Positions 56,509 through 64,000 of a stretch of 64,000 bases of DNA are shown here, in pieces (the first letter of the stretch is position 1; every line of letters starts with the position of its first letter). Made by a program: the position numbers and the translations under genes. The notes beneath the pieces were generated by a model. It saw only the letters and a program-made list of their open reading frames with translations. It did not search any database and was not told the origin of the DNA. Source of the DNA: Bacillota bacterium (GTDB lineage Bacteria > Bacillota > Clostridia > Acetivibrionales > DSM-1351); contig JAEZRV010000044.1 in NCBI GenBank assembly GCA_023444055.1, positions 1 to 64,000 of the forward strand. The letters are read 5' to 3'.

Positions 56509-59500
56509 TTACAACATGATTATCCGCAATAATTCCAAATATCCATCCAACATTTTCTCCACATTGCTTCCATTTAATTTATCTTTACGAAAACGTAATA
56601 TACAAGTCATTGTTTCCGCTCCATCCTCTTCCGTCTGACTCAAGTACTGAAGGATCAAATCAAATTCCTCCATAGCTAATGTCAGTTCCTTTGTTCCAAT
56701 TACAATGCTTGTACCAGTCTGATTATGTATCTGTTCGATGATCTCGTGAACTTCTATTTCTTCACCATTTTGCTTTCCCTGTATTCTCTTCTCCTGTATC
56801 GTTTTGACAAACCTAGTTATTATATCTGTATATTTGCTATTCACACATAAAGGCAATACGGTTTCTTTTGAATCGAATTGTAGAAATATCATTCCTTCTG
56901 ATTTTTCTGAAATATGTAAAATGGAAAGTACAAAAATACCAACCAAAATGTCATAGGATTCTACTTCCAGCTCTACTGATGTTTTAGCAATTTCCAACAT
57001 CAAATCTCTATCAAGTGGTACTTCCAGATGATAAATACTACCTTCTTCCTCGATTTCATAATAGCTTTCTTCTAACTGAATAAGTTGAATCTCTCCCAAA
57101 TTACATTTTTTCTTCTGATTTAGATGTCCAGCTTGTTTTCGGATATTGGGAAGTGAAAACATCTCTGTAAGCTGAAATTGCCCTGGATACCCTTTCTCAA
57201 GCCTGTTGAACAGTTTAATAAGCAGTATAGAATTTCCTCCTACATCAAAGAATTTATCTGTCATACCAATTTTTACCAGTCCCAGCACTTCTTTCCAAAT
57301 ATTTTCCAACTGTCTCTCTGTCTCATCTACAGCTTCTGCATATTCCACATCTCCCTTTGTCTCCTCGATTGCATTTAATGCTTTCTTGTCCAATTTGCCA
57401 TTCTCGGTAAGTGGAATGCTTTCTATCACTTTGATTCCAGATGGCACCATATAATCTGGCAGCTTTTTTGCCAATTCTTCTTTCAGTTCATTTTCAAAGA
57501 TATCTCCATCCGCTGTAACAAAGGCATACAGTCTTTTCTCTTCCCCCTGTTCCTTTATGGTCACTACAGCTTCCCTGACTGCATGGCATTCCTTTAGGCA
57601 TTCTTCCACTTCTGAAACTTCAATTCGGTTTCCTCTTATTTTTACTTGTCCATCTTCCCGTCCCAGATATTCTATATTTCCATCCTGGTTCCATCTTGCC
57701 CGGTCTCCTGTCTTGTATACTCTTAGCCCTTTCGCAAATGGATCTTCAATAAATTTTTCTTTGGTCAGTTCCTCATTATTCAGATATCCTCTTCCCACTC
57801 CAACTCCTGATATCCAGATTTCTCCTTCTGTTCTTATCTTACCATCTTTTCCAACGATATAAATTCTTGTGTTCGCTATCGGCTTTCCAATTGTGGTGGA
57901 TACTATTCCTTCCTTGCATTCATAGGAGGTTACATCCACCGTTGCCTCTGTTGGTCCATATAGATTTACTAATTTTGCGTGATTCCTAAACAACCTGTAA
58001 AAACTTTCCACATGTTCGACCTTTAAAGCTTCCCCACTTGCAAATACTAACCTTAAGCTTTTCATCCGTTCCGCTACATTCATCTGCTCTACATATTCCA
58101 AGAATACTCCAAGCATAGATGGTACAAAATGCATGACTGTAACCTGATTGCTTTCTACGCATTCTACAATCTCTTCTGGATTTTTTTCTCCGCCTGGGTT
58201 TAACAGACATACTTTTGCCTTGGAAAATGCATGCCAGAACAATTCCCATATGGACACATCAAACGTTGTAGGTGTTTTCTGTAGAATAACGTCATCCTCC
58301 TTAAGCGGATACGCTTTCTCCATCCAATCGATTCGGTTTACCACAGAACGGTGTTCGATCATAACTCCTTTTGGTCTTCCTGTCGATCCAGATGTGTAAA
58401 TAACATATGCAAGATTGTCTGGTTGTACTGGTTCCAGCTCTATCATTTCCTCTACTCGATACTCTGAAATGTCCTGTATCATAATTGTTTTCACGCCTTC
58501 AAAAGAAAGCTCTTTTTCCATCCCATCTGCCAAAAGCAGTTTCGTCTGGCTGTCCTCCAACATATAACGGATTCTCTCCTTTGGAAAATCCAGATTAATC
58601 GGTAGATAGGCTCCACCCGCCTTTAAGATTCCCATAATTGCCACTAGCATATCAAAAGATCTGCGTGAGGTTACGCCTACTGTTTCCTCTCTTTGCACGC
58701 CCAAATTACGTAAATACCTAGCAATTTTGTCTGATCTTTCTTCAAATTCCTGATAGCTAAGGTTTTTCCCACCCATTATGGCAGCGACTTCATCTGGCAT
58801 TTTGGATGCTTTTGCCGAGAACATGCTTGGCAGCGTCTCTTGAGATGGATATTCTGACGCCGTTGCATTGTATTCTTCCAAAAGCCTCTTTTCTTCTTCC
58901 AATCCAATCATAGAAATATCTTTTATCTTGGATTGCCCATTTTCAATGATATAAAGAAAAATGTTTTTGTAATATTCAGAAAGCCGTTTAATAGTTGCTT
59001 CAGTAAATAATGAGGCATCATATTCCATGTGAACCTGAGTTCCTTCTAACAAGCGTACTACATCCAACGACAAATCAAATTTTACTGCATGATTATCATA
59101 AGGAACGGCACAAATTTTACAGCCATCAACTATAAGAGTTATTTCTTTACCATTTCGCATAGAAAACATCGTATCTGCTAAAGTGTTATCACTTCCATCC
59201 GTTCCCTGAACCATCTGCTCAAGAATCTTTTCAAATGGATAATCCTGATTATCAAAAGCTTCCATTACCGTTTTTTTCACTTCTTTTGCAAATGTCCAGA
59301 AATCCTGATTTTCATCTACTTCACATCCAAGAGCTAGGGTGTTGGCATACATTCCAATTAAATTTTCACACTCTTTGTATTTTCTTCCAGTAACAGGTGT
59401 TCCTACAATCAGATTATTACACTCGCAATACTTATGTAGCAAAATATAATAAGCCGAAAGAAACAAAACAAAAAACGTAACCCCTCTTTTCTGTCCAGCT

Positions 59501-62500
59501 TCTACCAACTTGTTTGTTTCCTTCTCATCTATTTCAAAAGAATATACAGCTCCAACCGGTTTCTCACGGCTATCTCTTATTCGGTCACACGGAATCTTAA
59601 GTTTGTCACCATGGTTTAACAGTTTCCTTTTCCAATACTGTTCTTGTACCTTTACTTGTTCTGAATTCTGGAACTGGTTCATCCATACCACATAGTCTAT
59701 AAAACTAATTTTTAGCTCTGGTAGTTCTTCATTTTTATAAAATGACATCAGTTCATGAATCAGAATACTAATAGACATTTCATCTACTATGATATGATGT
59801 ACCTGAATGAGCAGATAATCTTTTCCGCTATCGGTTTCAAGTAAAGCAGCATGAATGAGCATCTCATCTTTTAAAGAATATGGAACAAAAAATTCCCGAA
59901 TTGCTTTCTCGACATCCTGTGTTTTGAAAACATTAAGTTTAAATTCTGCATTTTCCGATACAACAGTTACAATCTCGTCATCAACAATTTTGAACGAACT
60001 TCTTAATACACTCTGTCTCTTGATTACCTTTCTGAATGCTTCTTCTAATAAAGATGCCTGCAGTCTTCCTTCTATCGAGAGCACGATTGGAATATAGTAA
60101 CTAGAAGCTCGCGTTCCAAATTGATGAACTAAGTATAACCTACGTTGCGCAGAGGTTACTGGATAATACTTTTGCTTTGGCACAGTTGTAATAGTATACA
60201 CTGAATCTTTTTCCTGATGACGCCCATCAATTATTTTTGCAACTCCTTCAATGGTATTCTCATTTAAAATTTGTCCTATCGTAATCTGTTCATTGATACG
60301 ATTAGATATTTCATTGATAATCCTAATAGCAAGCCTGGAGTCACCACCTAATGCATAAAAATCATCATCTACTGCAACTGTATCATAGCCAAATACATCT
60401 GCCCATATCTGGGCAAGTTCTATTTCCGTCTTTGTATAGATGCCCTGTTCTCTACCTGTCAGGCAAACTTCCCGTTTCCTTTCTGTTTTGTTTTGTAACT
60501 GCCCATAGCTTTGTTCTTTAACTGAATCTAAACGCCTTACAATGTCTGGGTGAAATTCTATCGGTATTTTCTGATATACTTCGCATAATTTCTCTTCATA
60601 ATAAAGCGGGCAAACCATAATGCGTTTCACTTCTCTTTTCTGTATCTCGTCAAATGCCTGAATCGCCTCTTGGTTAGACAATGTTTTAAAAATATCTTCA
60701 CTTTCTCCGAGTCCTCCCTTTGCGCCTCCAGTTTCTCTCCATATCCCCCAGTTTATCGTTATTGTGCGTAATCCCTCTTGGTTTCGGTAAAAAGTAAATG
60801 AATCCAAAAATGCGTTAGCTGCTGTATAAGCACTCTGTCCTGGAATTCCAGTAATAGTAGCTACAGAAGAAAAATTAATCCAAAATGAGGGCTTACAGCT
60901 TCTAGTTGCGTTGTGAAGATTCCAAGTCCCTTGAATTTTAGGTCGAATTACATGTAAAAATTCCTCATAACTCTTGTCAGCTAGGAATCCTCTATCAAAT
61001 ACACCAGCTGCATGAATGATTCCATCAATCTTTCCCATCTCTTTTATAATCTCATTGCATACTCTTTCGGTTTCAATTTCATCTGCAATATCAAAAGCAT
61101 AAAGCAACACTTGGCTTCCCATTTGTTCAATCTGCATAATTTTCTTAATTTTTTCCGCGGTATTACTCTCTTCCTGGCTTACAATCTGGTTCCACTCACT
61201 CCTTTTAGGCAATGGATTTTGGCTTAACAGAACAAGTGTCTGCTTTCCTTTACCAGCAATGTACTTCGCAATTTCCAGCCCTAGCCCTCCAGTACCACCA
61301 GAGATGACATATACATTATTTTGTTTAAAGGCAAGAGCCCTTCTGTCCAATTTTTCAAGCTCAATATCCTGAAGTTCTTCCACATATTTTTTCCCATTAC
61401 GATATGCAGAAAATACTGCGTTTTCTTCTGGCTCAAAACAAAGTTCCTGTACTACAGTTTCTGTTCTTTCTGTTTCATCCAAATCCAGAATTCTGACTGT
61501 AATATTTGGATTTTCAGCATTCATTACCTTTCCTAATCCAACCATAGCACTTTGGAATGGTTGATAAAGTGGCTCTGTACCGCTTACTTGGTAAGAATAA
61601 CTTGTCAAAATGACAAAATCCATTTTCCTACCCGTATCGTATTTCATCATATTCTTGGCAACCCTATACAAACTATAAAGTCCTATATTCAAATGTTCTT
61701 CCGCTGTTCCTTTTTCAGCATGGTCTTCCATTGCAAATCCATGAACCACTTGTTCGAAAGAGTTCAAATTAATATCCTCAAATAGTCTTACATAATCTTG
61801 TTCATCCGTGCCAATGGTATACTGTTTTTCATCCCATCTTTGATAGGAGCTTCCCAGCCTAACACAAATAACAGTTTTGCCTTTCTCTTCCAGCTTTTTA
61901 ACAATATCATCTGACAATTTACCTTCTGGAATAAAGACAAGAATATGAGATACATCACTACGCTTTTCGTTTGGAATTTTTGTCTCTTTCCATCCAATTT
62001 TATAATAAAAAGGATTGGGGCTAACTGTATCGCCAAATAACTGTTTAAACTGAGAATCTTCTTTCATCCAACAAGATACTTTTTGAAATGGGTATACAGG
62101 TAAACTAACCTTATGGTAAACATCCTTTTCATATAAGGAATCCCAGTTGATTTGCGCTCCATTTGCATATGCACTTGCAATACTGCACAGTTCTTCATAA
62201 CTAAGTTCTTTTAACGTTCTATCTTGAATTACTTGTATTTCTTCGTGACTACTTTCCGATTCCTTTATTCTAAAATAAACACCTGTAGTCTCATTTTTAC
62301 CGAATTTCAAAAAGTAATTCTTTAGTTTCTCTTTCAGTTCCTGTTTTGTTCTTGCTACTATACATAAGCGGTAGTCGAAATGCGTTCTTCCCACAGTTGA
62401 GGTATAACAGATTTCCTCGAAATCAAGCGATGTCTTGTCTAAAAACACATTGTAATTTCTACAATTTTCCTCAAGTACTTCATCAGTCTTTGCAGATATG

Positions 62501-63936
62501 GTGAATATTCCATATTTCTGTTGAACCTTGACTGCCTCCTCTATTGTACTGACTGGCGCTTCTCCCAGCACAATATGTACATTTGTTCCACTGAAACCAA
62601 AGGAACTGACTCCACACAAACGGGTTCCTTCTTCTGGAGCTGCCCAGTCCTTTAGGGAATCATTGATATAAACTGGTCCCTGGTGAAACCGAATATATTG
62701 GTTCGGTTCAGTAAAGTGAAGTGTTGGCGGGATTTGCTGATGTTTCAAAGCCATCACCATTTTTATAAATGATGCCATTCCAGATGCCGCAACGGTATGC
62801 CCTATATTTGATTTTACTGAACCGAGTCCACAAAACTGGCGCTTCTTCGTATATTTGCTAAATACTTTCTGTAAAGCCTTAACTTCAATCGGATCTCCAA
62901 TAATCGTTCCTGTTCCATGTGCTTCAATATATGAAATCTGTTCTGGATTAATCTTCGCACGGCTCCATGCAGATTCTATGACATCTGCCTGTGCTCTGCC
63001 ATTTGGCGATGTCAATCCACTAGATGCACCATCACTATTTACTGCACTTCCTCTGATGACTGCCTGAATATTGTCACCATCTTTAATTGCATCTTTCAAG
63101 CGTTTTAGAATAACTGCACCTGCACCTTCGCCCCATACAGAACCTGTAGCATCTTGAGAAAATGCACATATTTTTTCATTGTCTGAAGTAATTTCCTCCA
63201 TGCTGACATCACGAACAATTCCAAATGGAAACACATGAACACCACCTGCTATCGCATAATCACATTCTTTGTGCTTTAATGCCTGGCATGCGTCATGTAT
63301 ACAGACAAGGGCTGACGAACACGCAGTATCCAATACTTTGCACGGTCCCTTCAAATCGAGGAAATAGGATAATCTACCTGCAAGAATTCCTGTATAATTC
63401 CCCGCCCTTGTTAAAATATCCCTGTTACCAAACATAGTCCTGTACTCATGTCCAATTGTGTGGTCTCGTCCTACAAAAACGCCAGTATTGGATCCATAAT
63501 ACTGTTCTAATCTTATTCCTGAATCTTCAAATGCCTGTATTGCCACTTCAAGAAAGATTCTCTGCGCTGGTTCAATTCCTTTTGCTTCATTTGGAGAAAT
63601 ATTAAAATACGGATAATCAAATCTATCGATTTCTGAAAGATAACCACCCTTTTGAAACTCTCTTTCTTTGTGCTGGCTATCCTTAAGTTGTTCCTTTCTC
63701 TCATCAGAGATTGAACAAATGCAGTCCTTTCCCATGGAAATATTGTTCCAAAATTCTTCTTTGTTATTTGCCTGAGGAAATCTGCATGCAACTCCAATGA
63801 CTGCTATATCATCTTCTCTTTCTACGTCACCTTTATTCATCTGCTGAATCCATTGGATTGCATTTTCTTTTGTAATTTCGCCTTGTTGAAATTTTTCAAT
63901 GATAAATTTATTAAATGCCGTATTATTCAATATCAT
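56509..63936 (-). CDS. Trans-AT PKS-NRPS: KS-KR-ACP-C-A(Ser)-PCP with truncated C-like tail
   Basis: This protein has 2475 residues. A 43-residue helical docking segment leads into the KS: DTACSS (Cys206), EAHGTGT, SNIGHTVAASG. No AT or DH follows. KR (about 870-1060): SGGTGGLG, Tyr1037 in GQSAYTAANAF. ACP: Ser1200 in ALGGDSRLA. C (about 1255-1690): HHIIVDEMS, with Glu where Gly is usual. A (about 1700-2195): TSGSTGRPKG, specificity residues D-V-W-H-F-S-L-V-D-K, a Ser code. PCP: Ser2236. The tail 2283-2475 resembles a half condensation domain. AGGAGG lies only 2 bases before this ATG but 8 bases before an in-frame TTG at 63930, which may be the real start. Confidence 0.93.
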   Translation of the reverse strand: MILNNTAFNKFIIEKFQQGEITKENAIQWIQQMNKGDVEREDDIAVIGVACRFPQANNKEEFWNNISMGKDCICSISDERKEQLKDSQHKEREFQKGGYLSEIDRFDYPYFNISPNEAKGIEPAQRIFLEVAIQAFEDSGIRLEQYYGSNTGVFVGRDHTIGHEYRTMFGNRDILTRAGNYTGILAGRLSYFLDLKGPCKVLDTACSSALVCIHDACQALKHKECDYAIAGGVHVFPFGIVRDVSMEEITSDNEKICAFSQDATGSVWGEGAGAVILKRLKDAIKDGDNIQAVIRGSAVNSDGASSGLTSPNGRAQADVIESAWSRAKINPEQISYIEAHGTGTIIGDPIEVKALQKVFSKYTKKRQFCGLGSVKSNIGHTVAASGMASFIKMVMALKHQQIPPTLHFTEPNQYIRFHQGPVYINDSLKDWAAPEEGTRLCGVSSFGFSGTNVHIVLGEAPVSTIEEAVKVQQKYGIFTISAKTDEVLEENCRNYNVFLDKTSLDFEEICYTSTVGRTHFDYRLCIVARTKQELKEKLKNYFLKFGKNETTGVYFRIKESESSHEEIQVIQDRTLKELSYEELCSIASAYANGAQINWDSLYEKDVYHKVSLPVYPFQKVSCWMKEDSQFKQLFGDTVSPNPFYYKIGWKETKIPNEKRSDVSHILVFIPEGKLSDDIVKKLEEKGKTVICVRLGSSYQRWDEKQYTIGTDEQDYVRLFEDINLNSFEQVVHGFAMEDHAEKGTAEEHLNIGLYSLYRVAKNMMKYDTGRKMDFVILTSYSYQVSGTEPLYQPFQSAMVGLGKVMNAENPNITVRILDLDETERTETVVQELCFEPEENAVFSAYRNGKKYVEELQDIELEKLDRRALAFKQNNVYVISGGTGGLGLEIAKYIAGKGKQTLVLLSQNPLPKRSEWNQIVSQEESNTAEKIKKIMQIEQMGSQVLLYAFDIADEIETERVCNEIIKEMGKIDGIIHAAGVFDRGFLADKSYEEFLHVIRPKIQGTWNLHNATRSCKPSFWINFSSVATITGIPGQSAYTAANAFLDSFTFYRNQEGLRTITINWGIWRETGGAKGGLGESEDIFKTLSNQEAIQAFDEIQKREVKRIMVCPLYYEEKLCEVYQKIPIEFHPDIVRRLDSVKEQSYGQLQNKTERKREVCLTGREQGIYTKTEIELAQIWADVFGYDTVAVDDDFYALGGDSRLAIRIINEISNRINEQITIGQILNENTIEGVAKIIDGRHQEKDSVYTITTVPKQKYYPVTSAQRRLYLVHQFGTRASSYYIPIVLSIEGRLQASLLEEAFRKVIKRQSVLRSSFKIVDDEIVTVVSENAEFKLNVFKTQDVEKAIREFFVPYSLKDEMLIHAALLETDSGKDYLLIQVHHIIVDEMSISILIHELMSFYKNEELPELKISFIDYVVWMNQFQNSEQVKVQEQYWKRKLLNHGDKLKIPCDRIRDSREKPVGAVYSFEIDEKETNKLVEAGQKRGVTFFVLFLSAYYILLHKYCECNNLIVGTPVTGRKYKECENLIGMYANTLALGCEVDENQDFWTFAKEVKKTVMEAFDNQDYPFEKILEQMVQGTDGSDNTLADTMFSMRNGKEITLIVDGCKICAVPYDNHAVKFDLSLDVVRLLEGTQVHMEYDASLFTEATIKRLSEYYKNIFLYIIENGQSKIKDISMIGLEEEKRLLEEYNATASEYPSQETLPSMFSAKASKMPDEVAAIMGGKNLSYQEFEERSDKIARYLRNLGVQREETVGVTSRRSFDMLVAIMGILKAGGAYLPINLDFPKERIRYMLEDSQTKLLLADGMEKELSFEGVKTIMIQDISEYRVEEMIELEPVQPDNLAYVIYTSGSTGRPKGVMIEHRSVVNRIDWMEKAYPLKEDDVILQKTPTTFDVSIWELFWHAFSKAKVCLLNPGGEKNPEEIVECVESNQVTVMHFVPSMLGVFLEYVEQMNVAERMKSLRLVFASGEALKVEHVESFYRLFRNHAKLVNLYGPTEATVDVTSYECKEGIVSTTIGKPIANTRIYIVGKDGKIRTEGEIWISGVGVGRGYLNNEELTKEKFIEDPFAKGLRVYKTGDRARWNQDGNIEYLGREDGQVKIRGNRIEVSEVEECLKECHAVREAVVTIKEQGEEKRLYAFVTADGDIFENELKEELAKKLPDYMVPSGIKVIESIPLTENGKLDKKALNAIEETKGDVEYAEAVDETERQLENIWKEVLGLVKIGMTDKFFDVGGNSILLIKLFNRLEKGYPGQFQLTEMFSLPNIRKQAGHLNQKKKCNLGEIQLIQLEESYYEIEEEGSIYHLEVPLDRDLMLEIAKTSVELEVESYDILVGIFVLSILHISEKSEGMIFLQFDSKETVLPLCVNSKYTDIITRFVKTIQEKRIQGKQNGEEIEVHEIIEQIHNQTGTSIVIGTKELTLAMEEFDLILQYLSQTEEDGAETMTCILRFRKDKLNGSNVEKMLDGYLELLRIIML

Positions 63937-63938
63937 TT

Positions 63939-63944
63939 CCTCCT
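63939..63944 (-). promoter_or_regulatory. Ribosome binding site deciding the start at 63936 or 63930
   Basis: The perfect AGGAGG sits 2 bases from the ATG at 63936 and 8 bases from the in-frame TTG at 63930. The 8-base spacing is normal, so initiation at TTG (protein beginning at residue 3) is plausible. Confidence 0.6.
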
Positions 63945-64000
63945 ATAAAAGTCTGTTCATATACTCTAAGGCATTGTCCACAGACACTTCTCCTTTCTCA
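63943..64000 (-). CDS. C-terminal end of an upstream trans-AT megasynthase (partial)
   Basis: The reading frame that enters from the right edge ends at TAG (63943-63945) and encodes EKGEVSVDNALEYMNRLL. This matches the helical docking pattern at the C termini of the PKS proteins at 35221-39864 (SGEISIEEAGELKKYII) and 30520-35178 (SGSISVENATQILEKR). It shows that the assembly line continues upstream and that its last protein there very likely ends in an ACP that passes its chain to the KS of the protein at 56509-63936. The stop codon overlaps the ribosome binding site of that gene. Confidence 0.8.
   Translation of the reverse strand, partial: EKGEVSVDNALEYMNRLL

Noticed and set aside
438..63437. 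Many plus-strand open frames of 60-165 codons and a few minus-strand frames in other registers (such as 24562-24813 and 57986-58249)
   Set aside because: They lie wholly inside strongly supported minus-strand genes, lack ribosome binding sites and conserved motifs, and have the composition of antisense or shifted coding sequence.
23985..63936. Integrated acyltransferase domains in the PKS modules
   Set aside because: After each KS the sequence runs through a linker ending in a PxYPF-like or related segment directly into DH or KR. No GHSxG motif was found, so the system is trans-AT.
48382..63936. Cyclisation (Cy) domains before the Ser A domains, giving oxazolines
   Set aside because: The motifs are HHIIVDEMS and HHLITDGWS, the ordinary condensation form, not DxxxxDxxS.

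Overview
The window is the interior and 3' end of one large biosynthetic gene cluster for a hybrid nonribosomal peptide-polyketide. Every gene lies on the minus strand, so transcription runs from position 64000 towards 1. The DNA is AT-rich. Most genes have strong AGGAGG-type ribosome binding sites, several start with GTG or TTG, and many neighbours overlap by 4 to 8 bases or sit less than 100 bases apart. This points to a low-GC Gram-positive bacterium, most likely a member of the Clostridia; the genus cannot be read from the sequence. No RNA gene, mobile element, CRISPR array or regulator was found, and no gap is longer than about 200 bases.

Assembly line, in transcription order. The last 18 codons of an unseen upstream megasynthase (63943-64000) come first. 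Then follow KS-KR-ACP-C-A(Ser)-PCP (56509-63936), KS-DH-KR-ACP-C-A(Ser)-PCP (48382-56490), KS-KR-ACP-C (43203-48290), A(Gly)-PCP (40822-43206), a Trm112-like methyltransferase (39861-40805), KS-DH-KR-ACP (35221-39864), KS-DH-KR-ACP (30520-35178), a CrtI-like FAD oxidoreductase (29049-30509), KS-KR-ACP-C (23985-28994), an asparagine-synthetase-type amidotransferase (22106-23971), and an unusual terminal protein (18222-22070). That protein is an adenylation domain interrupted by a zinc/PP-loop domain, followed by a PCP and a BtrH-like acyltransferase domain. No PKS module carries an AT domain, so this is a trans-AT system whose AT must be encoded outside the window. The amino acid calls come from A-domain specificity residues read by eye.

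Self-protection and export. Two UvrA-like ABC ATPases (15803-18190 and 12319-14730) flank a cytosolic beta-lactamase-fold serine hydrolase (14774-15763). Next is a C-A-PCP-E synthetase whose code reads as Asn (7804-12258), the architecture that builds the N-acyl-D-Asn prodrug cap in colibactin, zwittermicin and xenocoumacin. It is followed by a cyclic-peptide-type ABC exporter (5850-7769). UvrA-like proteins next to a D-Asn cap module suggest a DNA-active, prodrug-protected product. This is inference.

Extender-unit supply. The last seven genes (162-5638) encode two free-standing ACPs, a 3-hydroxyacyl-CoA dehydrogenase, an FkbH-type glyceryl-ACP synthase, an acyl-CoA dehydrogenase, and both subunits of electron transfer flavoprotein. 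This is the enzyme set that turns 1,3-bisphosphoglycerate into hydroxymalonyl-ACP (methoxymalonyl-ACP if O-methylated).

The most unusual features are the PP-loop-interrupted A domain fused to a BtrH-like release domain, three truncated condensation-like tails at exactly the PCP-to-KS protein junctions, and the pairing of two UvrA-like proteins with a D-Asn cap module.
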